Shown piece by piece: positions 1 to 5,497 of a stretch of DNA of 8,262 bases (positions are counted from its first letter, which is position 1; the number at the start of each line of letters is the position of its first letter). The notes under the pieces were generated by a model, which was given only the letters and a program-made list of their open reading frames with translations, did no database searches and was not told where the DNA came from. The position numbers were made by a program, and so were the translations under genes. Source of the stretch: Mogibacterium sp. (GTDB taxonomy: Bacteria; Bacillota; Clostridia; Peptostreptococcales; Anaerovoracaceae); assembly GCA_017434685.1 (NCBI GenBank), contig JAFREV010000149.1:1-8262 (forward strand), written 5' to 3'.

Positions 1-2
1 CA

Positions 3-122
3 CTCGCTGTATATGATAAATCGGAAGAGATATCCGGGTTTGTAGAGTTTATAAAAGAACAAACTATAAAGACTTGGACAAAGGCATCAAAACCTGTAAA
101 AACATTATCCGTTTTTATATAG
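3..122 (+). CDS. C-terminal end of an unidentified protein (partial)
   Basis: An open frame enters from the left edge and runs 39 codons to a TAG at 120-122. The peptide contains the stretch SGFVEFIKEQTIKTW, followed by a Lys-rich tail ending in SVFI. A helix of the type FVEFIKEQ near the C-terminus is common in LysR-type regulators, so the end of a substrate-binding domain is possible. The fragment is too short for a family call. A repeat tag begins 6 bases after the stop and a terminator hairpin follows, which supports this being a genuine gene end. The gene converges with the LysR gene at 206-1093. Confidence 0.5.
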   Translation, partial: LAVYDKSEEISGFVEFIKEQTIKTWTKASKPVKTLSVFI

Positions 123-128
123 TGTTTT

Positions 129-143
129 AGAACAAATTGAGGG
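129..143 (+). repeat. 3' tag repeat, copy 1 (short form)
   Basis: AGAACAAATTGAGGG lies just after the stop of the partial upstream gene. The same 15 bases occur at 4219-4233 and 8248-8262, both in longer copies. Here the preceding 12-base unit is absent and the base before AGAAC is T rather than G. It sits directly before a terminator hairpin, as copy 2 does. Confidence 0.75.
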
Positions 144-151
144 ATGCAAGT

Positions 152-180
152 GAGTCGTTCGAAAGAACGGCTCTTTCTCA
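152..180 (+). terminator. Rho-independent terminator for the + strand gene ending at 122
   Basis: GAGTCGTTC (152-160) pairs with GAACGGCTC (165-173) around a GAAA tetraloop. This makes a 9-bp stem with one G-T wobble, followed by the pyrimidine-rich tail TTTCTC. On the minus strand no T-tract follows the hairpin, so it serves the left-hand gene and not the LysR gene. Confidence 0.7.
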
Positions 181-205
181 TTGGTCATAAAAAAGAGATA
201 ATGGT

Positions 206-1093
206 TTATAGAGGAAATGCAACGGCCTCCGCGTATAAGTCTTTTAGGATTGAAATGAATTTATAGAGACTTTCTCTTTTGTCAGCTTTTTGAGTAAGGA
301 ACTTACAGGAGAAGGTCTCTTTGCATTTAAAAGGAACCCATGCAAACTGTCCGCTGTGGTCGTTAAGAAACCCGGGCGCGAGGCAGACTCCTCGCTTGGC
401 TGCGATATTAATAAGTGTAGTGTCGTGGTCGGCACTATTGAAGTAATTGACTTTGCCACTGGATATTACTCGCTGCTGCACGGTTCTTATGGCGGCAGGG
501 GATCCGCCTCCCACCATAAGAGTGCGACCATAAAGATCGCTCTCTGTGACGAAATTCTTAGCGGCAAGCTCATCATCTCTCTCGCATATCAGGTATATGT
601 GGCTTTTAAAGAGGCCGTGTACTTCCACTCCCGCAAGCTGCCTGGTCTGTTCCTCTAGGGCAAATAGAATATCCGATTCATTCTTGAGAAATGATTCCAT
701 TCCGCCTGAGTACTGGAACATCGGGATAATCTGAACACCAGGCGATTCCTCTTCGAAGATTCTCATGGCTTCAGGAAGGAAGTAAAGCGCCTGCCTCACC
801 ATGAGGCTCAGTCGTATGGTGTCCCTGTATTTCGCGCTGAAGTTCTGACCTTGCTCTATTGCACGCTTCATCTCTTCTCGCATGTTAACAAGATAAGCTA
901 TGAACTGTGCTCCTGCAGGCGTGACGCTTGCGCCTCTTCCGGTGCGTTCAAAAATTGAGAATCCTATCTCTTCTTCGAGCAGCCTTATTTGGTATGAAAA
1001 AGTCGGCTGGCTGACGAACATATTCTCGGCAGCGCGGCTGAAGTTCAAAGTGTGTGACAGTTCTATGCAGTAATCTATCTGTTTTGTGTTCAT
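206..1093 (-). CDS. LysR-type transcriptional regulator, 295 residues
   Basis: A DNA-binding regulator of normal LysR length. The N-terminus (residues 1-60, starting MNTKQIDYC) is a winged helix-turn-helix with the family pattern NFSRAAENMFVSQPTFSYQI, then LLEEEIG and a wing ending in VTPAG. Residues from about 90 on form the effector-binding domain; the ligand cannot be read from sequence. I chose the ATG at 1091-1093 because AAAGGTGG lies at the right distance upstream and the family begins here. The frame stays open to 1357, but that extension overlaps the divergent flavodoxin gene and matches nothing. A promoter (TTGCAA-N18-TATAAT) and an AT-rich dyad lie upstream. Divergence from the flavodoxin gene, 131 bp apart, makes that gene the likely target. 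Confidence 0.93.
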   Translation of the reverse strand: MNTKQIDYCIELSHTLNFSRAAENMFVSQPTFSYQIRLLEEEIGFSIFERTGRGASVTPAGAQFIAYLVNMREEMKRAIEQGQNFSAKYRDTIRLSLMVRQALYFLPEAMRIFEEESPGVQIIPMFQYSGGMESFLKNESDILFALEEQTRQLAGVEVHGLFKSHIYLICERDDELAAKNFVTESDLYGRTLMVGGGSPAAIRTVQQRVISSGKVNYFNSADHDTTLINIAAKRGVCLAPGFLNDHSGQFAWVPFKCKETFSCKFLTQKADKRESLYKFISILKDLYAEAVAFPL

Positions 1094-1110
1094 AAAAGCC
1101 ACCTTTAGTG

Positions 1111-1125
1111 ATTTAATTATTAAAT
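1111..1125. promoter_or_regulatory. Probable LysR operator dyad
   Basis: ATTTAATTATTAAAT is a perfect 15-bp palindrome centred on one T. It contains the T-N11-A spacing typical of LysR boxes (T1112, A1124). It begins 2 bp downstream of the LysR -10 box, near the expected transcription start, where bound protein would block its own promoter. An AT-rich dyad can arise by chance, so this remains a prediction. Confidence 0.5.
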
Positions 1126-1127
1126 TA

Positions 1128-1157
1128 ATTATAGGGTATTTGGATTGGACTTTGCAA
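1128..1157 (-). promoter_or_regulatory. Promoter of the LysR gene at 206-1093
   Basis: Read on the minus strand: TTGCAA (1152-1157), an 18-bp spacer, then a perfect TATAAT (1128-1133). The predicted transcription start is near 1121, leaving a leader of about 30 bases with the AAAGGTGG ribosome binding site. Confidence 0.6.
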
Positions 1158-1174
1158 TAACTCAGGCAGATAAT
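1145..1174 (+). promoter_or_regulatory. Candidate promoter of the flavodoxin gene
   Basis: TTGGAC (1145-1150), an 18-bp spacer, then GATAAT (1169-1174). The -10 matches five of six consensus bases. The -35 matches only three, as expected for an activator-dependent promoter. It overlaps the -35 region of the divergent LysR promoter, so the two could be coordinated by one regulator. Confidence 0.45.
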
Positions 1175-1224
1175 TAAGCCATCAAAGAACACAAAATATG
1201 AGACGATTAAGCAAAGGAGAAATA

Positions 1225-1746
1225 ATGAGCAAGACGCTGATAGCCTACTTTTCAAGGGCAGACGAGAATTACTTCGGCGGTGCCATGAGATATGTAAAGA
1301 CAGGCAACACCGAGATCGTAGTAAACAAGATGAAAGAGATGATTGATGCGGATGCATTCAAGATAGAGATGAAGGATCCATACTCACCTGTATACATGAC
1401 CTGTATAGAGGAGGCAAAGGAAGATCTTAAGAGCAACGCCCGTCCGGAGCTTGTAAGCATGCTCGGCAGCATCGATGAGTACGATACCATCATCCTTGCT
1501 TATCCGAACTATTGGGGAACGTACCCGATGGCGGTGGCGACATTCCTTGATAGGTTTGATTTCGCAGGAAAGAAGATACTGCCACTATGCACAAATGAAG
1601 GAAGCGGCATGGGACATAGCGAGTCAGATCTTATGAAAGCTACTGAAGGTGCAAATGTTGTGAACGGACTTGCAATAACGGGCAGTCGCGCTGATGATTC
1701 TGATTCATCAGTCAGAAAATGGCTCTCGTCAAACGGACTTATTTAA
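1225..1746 (+). CDS. Flavodoxin-family protein, 173 residues
   Basis: A probable cytoplasmic FMN-binding electron carrier or small flavoprotein oxidoreductase. The N-terminal strand KTLIAYFSRA (3-12) leads into the phosphate loop. The usual Ser/Thr-rich loop is split by an insert of about 14 residues before TGNTE (26-30), a pattern known in the flavodoxin subfamily found beside aldo/keto reductases. PNYWGTYP (94-101) and TNEGSGMG (123-130) match the regions that contact the isoalloxazine ring. I start at 1225 because AAAGGAG (1213-1219) lies 5 bases upstream and the family begins MSKTLIAYF; an ATG at 1198 lacks a ribosome binding site. It is the first gene of a probable operon with the aldo/keto reductase at 3350, now separated from it by an insertion element. 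The C-terminus is intact. Confidence 0.9.
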   Translation: MSKTLIAYFSRADENYFGGAMRYVKTGNTEIVVNKMKEMIDADAFKIEMKDPYSPVYMTCIEEAKEDLKSNARPELVSMLGSIDEYDTIILAYPNYWGTYPMAVATFLDRFDFAGKKILPLCTNEGSGMGHSESDLMKATEGANVVNGLAITGSRADDSDSSVRKWLSSNGLI

Positions 1747-1752
1747 CATAAC

Positions 1753-1933
1753 TCTGCAAGAATTCCCCCAGCTATAGGTGGCGGGATGAATTGCAGAAAT
1801 AGAATAGTTGCCGCAAGCACGCGCTTTAGCCCACCCAACCTTGTGCCCGCCCGGTATGCGCGTGGAGGAGAACTTACTCGGATGTGCAGTGGCTATGTGC
1901 GGACTAAGTGCGGCAAACGGAGAAGCTTGCAGA
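1753..1933. other. Nested inverted repeats: possible branched RNA or folded IS left end
   Basis: An 8-bp inverted repeat closes the segment (TCTGCAAG 1753-1760, CTTGCAGA 1926-1933). Inside are a hairpin at 1761-1792 and a second 8-bp repeat (TTGCCGCA 1808-1815, TGCGGCAA 1909-1916). The latter encloses a 7-bp stem (CACGCGC 1818-1824, GCGCGTG 1858-1864) and a short stem CTTA/TAAG (1873-1876, 1905-1908) that abuts it, which gives a three-way junction. Such ordered nesting suggests a structured RNA of about 180 nt, or single-strand DNA structure used by the element. I see no promoter or terminator that decides the strand. No riboswitch signature was recognised. Confidence 0.5.
1761..1792 (+). repeat. 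Hairpin resembling the IS right-end hairpin (candidate left end)
   Basis: AATTC (1761-1765) pairs with GAATT (1788-1792). In the core, CCCCCA (1765-1770) can pair with TGG (1779-1781) and GGG (1783-1785) around a bulged C1782. The right-end hairpin has the same layout, CCCCCA with TGG, a bulged T and GGGA. C1765 can join either helix, so the exact fold is ambiguous. IS200/IS605 elements recognise such subterminal hairpins at both ends. Confidence 0.5.
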
Positions 1934-1953
1934 AAGAACATAAAAACACATCT

Positions 1954-1965
1954 GAACACTTGTTC
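1954..1965. promoter_or_regulatory. LexA/SOS-box-like palindrome
   Basis: GAACACTTGTTC fits the Gram-positive LexA pattern GAAC-N4-GTTC, and a G follows the right half, as in many such boxes. It overlaps the -35 hexamer of the promoter at 1960-1988 completely, a position suited to repression. The four central bases match the preferred pattern only partly. Confidence 0.45.
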
Positions 1966-1988
1966 GCATAACTGAAATACAGTATAAT
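1960..1988 (+). promoter_or_regulatory. Promoter reading into the tnpA remnant and tnpB
   Basis: TTGTTC (1960-1965), a 17-bp spacer, then a perfect TATAAT (1983-1988), with a predicted start near 1995. It is the best + strand promoter between the flavodoxin gene and tnpB. No terminator with a T-tract appears before 3350, so it could also transcribe the aldo/keto reductase. Confidence 0.6.
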
Positions 1989-2001
1989 ATGTTCAAAAAT
2001 T

Positions 2002-2082
2002 AACTCGGTTGAAGAGCAGGTGGGAGCACCCATAGAGGTAATCCGGGAGTACATAGAGACTCAGGGAGAGAAGAAGCGATGA
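2002..2082 (+). pseudogene. tnpA: Remnant of the tnpA (Y1 transposase) C-terminus
   Basis: A frame open from 1972 to a TGA at 2080-2082 encodes, near its end, VGAPIEVIREYIETQGEKK. This matches the terminal helix of IS200/IS605 Y1 transposases, which typically end in a pattern like EVIKQYIENQ. The stop overlaps the tnpB ATG (ATGA, 2079-2082), as in intact tnpA-tnpB pairs. There is no in-frame ATG, and the catalytic Tyr and HUH motif are absent, so only about 25 codons survive. An ATG at 1989 would join this frame only if one A were removed from the A5 run at 1995-1999, and it lies too close to the -10 box to be used. The call rests on a short match. Confidence 0.5.
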
Positions 2083-3181
2083 ACAGAGCTATGCGATTCA
2101 GGATAGAACCGAATAAAGAGCAGAAAGAGCTGCTTGAAAAGACATTTGGATGCTGCCGCTTCGTATATAACAGGATGCTTTCAGACAGGAAATTGGCAGA
2201 CATGATTGGGGAGAGGAAAAAACTACCCCGGCATTGTACAAGAAAGACTATCCATGGCTTAAAGAAGTGGACTCGCTCGCACTGTGCAATGCACAGCTCG
2301 ATCTCGAAGAAGCCTTTCGCAACCACCGAACGAGAAGAGACTCCGGATATCCGAAATATAAGTCGAAGCATCACAGCAGGCAAAGCTATACGACTAATGT
2401 TGTGAATGGAAACATCCGAATCGAGGGGAAGAAGATAAGACTTCCCAAGATAGGATCGGTCAGGATAAGAGCGCACAGAGACACCCTTGAGATATGGAAG
2501 CTTAAGGCCGTAACTGTTACAAAAGAAGCGAGTGGCAAATACTACGCCTCACTACTTTATGAAATACCTGAAAGCGAAAACCAAGCCAAAGGAAAGAGTA
2601 AAGAGACAGAGACGAAATACCTCGGCATAGACTATGCGATGGACGGACTCGCAGTTATGTCTGACGGTAGAAGAACAGAATATCCCGGGTACTTCAGACA
2701 GGCAGAAGAGAAGCTTGCAAGGGAGCAGAGAAAACTGAGCCATTGCGAGAGAGGGAGCAGGAATTACGAAAAGCAGAAGCGCAGAGTAGCAGTAGTCCAC
2801 GAGAAAGTGAAGAACCAGAGGAAGGACTTCCTGCATAAGCTGTCAAGAGAACTTGCCGATGAGTATGACATCATCGGAGTCGAAGACATAGACATGAAGG
2901 CGATGAGCCGATGTCTCCGCTTTGGAAAGAGCGTGGCTGACAATGGCTACGGGATGTTCAGGAGATTTCTTGCATACAAACTTGGTGAGAACGGCGGAGA
3001 GCTGATAAAGGTAGACAGGTTCTTTCCATCGAGCAAAATATGCAGCAAGTGCGGCAGGGTCAAAGAAGACCTTACACTTAGCGACAGAGTCTACCGCTGC
3101 AGCTGCGGCAACTGCATGGACAGAGATGTAAATGCAGCAATCAATATCCGTATGGAGACTATGAGACTGAAAGTCTCATAA
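2079..3181 (+). pseudogene. tnpB: TnpB (IS605 OrfB) RNA-guided nuclease, frameshifted
   Basis: TnpB is the RuvC-like nuclease of IS200/IS605 elements and cuts DNA matching a guide made from the element's right end. The first frame (2079-2222) gives MNRAMRFRIEPN and a normal N-terminal domain. The second, one base back, resumes at about 2222 with TTPALYKKDYPWLKEVDSL and runs to 3181. Restoring one A to the A6 run at 2217-2222 joins them into 367 residues, a normal length. The RuvC residues are present: Asp in YLGIDYA (codon 2630), Glu in IGVEDID (2882) and the second Asp of MDRDVNAAINI (3125). The zinc-finger cysteines are CSKC and the compact CSCGNC. Without correction the ribosome ends at a TGA at 2403. 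A true mutation, a sequencing error, or low-level slippage could explain this. Confidence 0.85.
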
Positions 3182-3313
3182 ACTCATAAAGATAATAGCA
3201 AAAGAAGAACCGTGGGGCACACGGGGATAGTTCGTTGACACTCAGCTCATTGGAGCTGTTGAGCGAGAAGCCCCCACTTCTAAGCAAGTGCGAAAGTGGT
3301 GGGAGTATGTCAC
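3182..3313 (+). ncRNA. Probable omegaRNA 3' part and IS right end
   Basis: The 130 bases after tnpB contain three hairpins: CCGTG/CACGG (3210-3214, 3220-3224), CAGCTC/GAGCTG (3243-3248, 3253-3258), and a terminal stem CCCCCACTT (3271-3279) with AAGTGG plus GGG (3294-3299, 3301-3303) and a bulged T3300. The segment ends AGTATGTCAC. This arrangement matches the region from which TnpB guide RNAs are made in IS605/IS1341 elements; the RNA usually begins inside the 3' end of tnpB. The guide would then be the flanking DNA from about 3314 (CTAAAACCAAATCAGG). The 5' end of the RNA and the exact element boundary are not visible. Confidence 0.65.
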
Positions 3314-3349
3314 CTAAAACCAAATCAGGATTAAAGAACAGGAGGAATC

Positions 3350-4192
3350 ATGGAATATATAACACTTAACAACGGAATTAAATGCCCTGTAGTCGGAATC
3401 GGTACATTCATGCTCTCACCGGCGGAGGCAGAGAACAGCGTAAGAGAAGCTTTAAAGATGGGATATTCCCTCGTTGACACGGCAAACGCTTATGTGAATG
3501 AAAGAGCCTGCGGCAGAGGTGTAAAGGACAGCGGAGCCGGCAGAGAGGATGTTTTCATCTCCACTAAGCTCTGGCCAAGCGAGTATGAGAACGAGAACGC
3601 AGTGGATGAGACTCTTGAAAGACTCGGTGTGGATTATGTCGATCTACTCTACATACATCAGCCTGCAGGAAATTGGATGGCAGGTTACAGGCAGCTTGAG
3701 AAAGCATATAAAGAAGGAAAAGCTAAATCCATAGGAATATCCAATTTTGAAGGCAAATATATCGATGAACTTCAAAACAAATGGGAAGTTGCCCCGCAGT
3801 TCATTCAGGTAGAAGCTCATCCTTACTTTACTCAGAAAGAACTTCGAGAAACACTGAATAAATATGACATCAAGCTTATGAGCTGGTACCCACTTGGTCA
3901 CGGTGATAAGTCACTAATCAATGAGTCGGTTTTTGCAAAGCTGGCTGAAAAGTACGGAAAGAGTCCTGCCCAGGTAATCCTGCGTTGGCATACTCAGATG
4001 GGATTCGTAGTTATACCGGGAAGCAAGAACGTAGATCATATAAAGGACAATCTGGATATACTCGACTTCAAACTGACAGACGAAGAGATGTCGGAAATTG
4101 CGAAACTCGATAAAGGTGAGAGGTATTACCATCGTACAGATGAGCAACTTGCGGGATTTGCTGCCTGGAAACCCGAGTTTGAGAAAGCGTAA
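3350..4192 (+). CDS. Aldo/keto reductase, 280 residues
   Basis: A cytoplasmic (alpha/beta)8-barrel oxidoreductase that would reduce aldehydes or ketones with a nicotinamide cofactor. The catalytic tetrad is complete: Asp43 and Tyr48 (DTANAYVNE), Lys73 (ISTKLWPS) and His103 (YIHQP). GISNF and QVEAHPYF are family motifs. The cofactor loop reads IPGSKNVDHIKDN. The Lys and Arg that hold the NADPH 2'-phosphate in the common IPKS...R...N form are Gly and His here, so NADH use is possible. AGGAGG (3340-3345) fixes the start. The stretch from 3314 holds no promoter I can see, so transcription probably arrives from the flavodoxin promoter or the insertion element. The substrate is unknown. The lipoprotein reductase at 7237 is a paralogue. 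Confidence 0.95.
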   Translation: MEYITLNNGIKCPVVGIGTFMLSPAEAENSVREALKMGYSLVDTANAYVNERACGRGVKDSGAGREDVFISTKLWPSEYENENAVDETLERLGVDYVDLLYIHQPAGNWMAGYRQLEKAYKEGKAKSIGISNFEGKYIDELQNKWEVAPQFIQVEAHPYFTQKELRETLNKYDIKLMSWYPLGHGDKSLINESVFAKLAEKYGKSPAQVILRWHTQMGFVVIPGSKNVDHIKDNLDILDFKLTDEEMSEIAKLDKGERYYHRTDEQLAGFAAWKPEFEKA

Positions 4193-4204
4193 ATGTTTGG
4201 TTTC

Positions 4205-4233
4205 TGAGAACAAATTTGAGAACAAATTGAGGG
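4205..4233 (+). repeat. 3' tag repeat, copy 2
   Basis: Two near-identical units, (T)TGAGAACAAA then TTTGAGAACAAA, are followed by TTGAGGG. It starts 12 bases after the aldo/keto reductase stop and ends just before the terminator. The middle can form a 6-bp hairpin, AATTTG/CAAATT around AGAA (4213-4228). From TGAGAAC to the final GGG it is identical to copy 3. Confidence 0.9.
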
Positions 4234-4235
4234 TG

Positions 4236-4267
4236 ACGACTGTTGAGATACACAGTCGTTTTCTATT
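4236..4267 (+). terminator. Rho-independent terminator after the aldo/keto reductase
   Basis: ACGACTGT (4236-4243) pairs perfectly with ACAGTCGT (4252-4259) around an 8-base loop, followed by TTTCTATT. The tail runs into the last codons of the convergent LysR gene, so the terminator overlaps that gene's 3' end. The minus strand has no T-tract after the hairpin. Confidence 0.75.
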
Positions 4268-5147
4268 GTTTCGAGAAAGATTGCGTTATTTGTGTAAGGA
4301 ATCTTTCAGCGATAGGTGTGAATGTATGATATTTATTCCATATAAGATAAAAAGATGAACCCAGGTGTGGGCTGAGCGGTCTGAAAACCAGTCCGCTACT
4401 TTCGGAACTGTCAGTCAGATGCTCAAAGGTAAGCAGCAGTCCGAGTCCCTCAAGGGCAAACATCGATCCGTTGTAAGACAGGCGAAACGATCCTTCTAAG
4501 CGGAGATCGTCAAAGCGTGTCCCGGCCCATTCTCGAATCTCAGTATTCCAGCTTTGCTCGGAGCAGAACAGAGGCTCGCCGACAAGGTCATCCATACAGA
4601 TGGCTTTTTTTCTTGCGAGCGGATGCGTAGCCGTCATCACGACGCCCCAGGTATCCGAGCCCGGGAACTCGATGTAGTCATATTTGCTGATATCCGGCAG
4701 TTCGCTGCAGATGACTGCGAAATCGAGCAGACCCTTATCGAGTTTTTCGGTAACCTGCTCGGTGTCGCCACTGGTGATATGGTAACGCAGATTCGGATAT
4801 GCGGTTTTGAACCTGCTGATTTCCCTTGCAAGATATCTGATTTGATATGACTCTGCCAGTCCAAAGTACAGATCACCACCGGTAATGTCATCGAGTGACA
4901 TGAATTCCTGTTCTATTTTATCGGCCATTGCCACGAGGCTTTCGGCCCTGTCACGCAAAAGAATTCCTTCATCAGTAAGTCTGATGCTGAAACTTTTTCG
5001 AATAAACAGTTTTTTACCAAGTTCTTCTTCCAAGGCTTTGAGTGTCTTGGAAAGGGTGGGCTGACTTACATGCAGCAGCTCCGCCGCCCTTGTCATATTC
5101 TCTTCTCTTGCGACTGCGAGAAAGTATCTGAGCTTGCGAATGTCCAT
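4263..5147 (-). CDS. LysR-type transcriptional regulator, 294 residues
   Basis: A full-length LysR regulator. It starts MDIRKLRYFLAVAREENMT with the helix-turn-helix AAELLHVSQPTLSKTLKAL (about 21-40), then a wing through IRLTDEG. Residues from about 92 (GGDLYFGLAES) to 290 form the periplasmic-binding-protein-like effector domain. The ligand cannot be predicted. AAGGAG lies 6 bases upstream of the ATG, which fixes the start. It is divergent from the gene cluster starting at 5241, its likely target, and convergent with the aldo/keto reductase at 3350-4192. It is a distant paralogue of the regulator at 206-1093; the two differ clearly along their effector domains, so different inducers are likely. 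A TTGCAT-N17-TATAAT promoter and a dyad lie upstream. Confidence 0.95.
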   Translation of the reverse strand: MDIRKLRYFLAVAREENMTRAAELLHVSQPTLSKTLKALEEELGKKLFIRKSFSIRLTDEGILLRDRAESLVAMADKIEQEFMSLDDITGGDLYFGLAESYQIRYLAREISRFKTAYPNLRYHITSGDTEQVTEKLDKGLLDFAVICSELPDISKYDYIEFPGSDTWGVVMTATHPLARKKAICMDDLVGEPLFCSEQSWNTEIREWAGTRFDDLRLEGSFRLSYNGSMFALEGLGLLLTFEHLTDSSESSGLVFRPLSPHLGSSFYLIWNKYHTFTPIAERFLTQITQSFSKQ

Positions 5148-5178
5148 AAAATGCTCCTTGTTATGATATGCTATTTAA

Positions 5179-5194
5179 GAATATCCTGATATTC
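5179..5194. promoter_or_regulatory. Probable LysR operator dyad in the divergent intergenic region
   Basis: GAATATC-CT-GATATTC is a perfect 7+7 bp palindrome. It abuts the LysR -10 box on its downstream side and, for rightward transcription, lies just upstream of a possible TATAAC (5197-5202). Both positions suit repression of the regulator and activation of the cluster. The symmetry is even, so it is not a strict T-N11-A box. Confidence 0.55.
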
Positions 5195-5223
5195 ATTATA
5201 ACCATTAGCGAATAACGATGCAA
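5195..5223 (-). promoter_or_regulatory. Promoter of the LysR gene at 4263-5147
   Basis: Read on the minus strand: TTGCAT (5218-5223), a 17-bp spacer, then a perfect TATAAT (5195-5200). The start would fall near 5188, inside the palindrome at 5179-5194. On the + strand the overlapping TATAAC (5197-5202) could be the -10 for the gene cluster; it lacks a recognisable -35, as activator-dependent promoters often do. Confidence 0.6.
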
Positions 5224-5240
5224 TTGCCTAAGATATAGCC

Positions 5241-5465
5241 ATGAGGAACACGGATTTAGAAAGAATACTAATCAATATGTCAGATGCGGGCTGCTCAGAT
5301 GAGGATATCGAGAGGGTTCGGCGTATGCATGAGGCCGGACACGACGGTGAGATCCTCAGGTGCCTGCGCAGATGCAGATGCGACCTGATGGATGAATTGC
5401 GCAGAAGTCAGCGCAAAGTGGACTGCATGGATTACCTGATCAGGGCAGCGGAAAACGATTTTTGA
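5241..5465 (+). CDS. Small charged helical protein of unknown function, 74 residues
   Basis: I recognise the pattern only as a small hypothetical protein seen in Clostridia near LysR and oxidoreductase genes; no function is known to me. It is almost wholly helical and highly charged. ILINMSDAGCSDEDIERV (about 9-26) is followed by a turn with His30 and His34, then a long Arg-rich helix, RRCRCDLMDELRRSQRK, and the end VDCMDYLIRAAE. Five cysteines (18, 41, 45, 47, 62) are notable for the size; metal or redox chemistry is conceivable but there is no standard motif. No membrane segment or signal is present. The ribosome binding site is weak (AAG 12 bases upstream), unlike the neighbours. It is the first gene after the LysR promoter and lies 32 bases before the hydrolase gene. 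Confidence 0.8.
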   Translation: MRNTDLERILINMSDAGCSDEDIERVRRMHEAGHDGEILRCLRRCRCDLMDELRRSQRKVDCMDYLIRAAENDF

Positions 5466-5497
5466 TTAATAATGAGTCACTGAAAGGAGAACTGAAA

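Larger units (their letters stand above)
1748..3313 (+). mobile_element. IS200/IS605-type (IS1341-like) insertion element, degraded
   Basis: The element is defined by tnpB (2079-3181), a tnpA tail just before it, and a right end with a hairpin (3271-3303) and GTCAC ten bases or so downstream (3309-3313). On the left a hairpin with the same bulged core (1761-1792) lies 13 bases after TTTAAC (1742-1747), whose TTTAA resembles known insertion targets of this family. These elements leave no target duplication, so the exact ends are inferred. The element separates the flavodoxin gene from the aldo/keto reductase without damaging either frame. The left boundary is the weaker one, because 1793-2000 could be unrelated DNA. 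Confidence 0.65.

Noticed and set aside
1094..1357. N-terminal extension of 88 residues on the first LysR protein
   Set aside because: It overlaps the flavodoxin gene and the promoter region, and the LysR domain and ribosome binding site fit the start at 1093.
1887..1894. AGCCACTG on the minus strand, reminiscent of a cobalamin riboswitch box
   Set aside because: No other conserved cobalamin-riboswitch segment is found nearby, and no suitable gene follows on that strand.
1786..1971. A 61-residue open frame through the inverted-repeat segment
   Set aside because: There is no ribosome binding site and no protein-like pattern, and the perfect nested stems explain the sequence better.
2216..2223. 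Canonical -1 programmed frameshift heptamer A AAA AAC in tnpB
   Set aside because: The heptamer is present in the bases, but the reading frame is AGG AAA AAA CTA, so its phase is wrong. A one-base loss from an A7 tract explains the data more simply.
2000..2476. A 158-residue minus-strand open frame across tnpB
   Set aside because: It is antisense to conserved tnpB codons, with no ribosome binding site and no recognisable domain.
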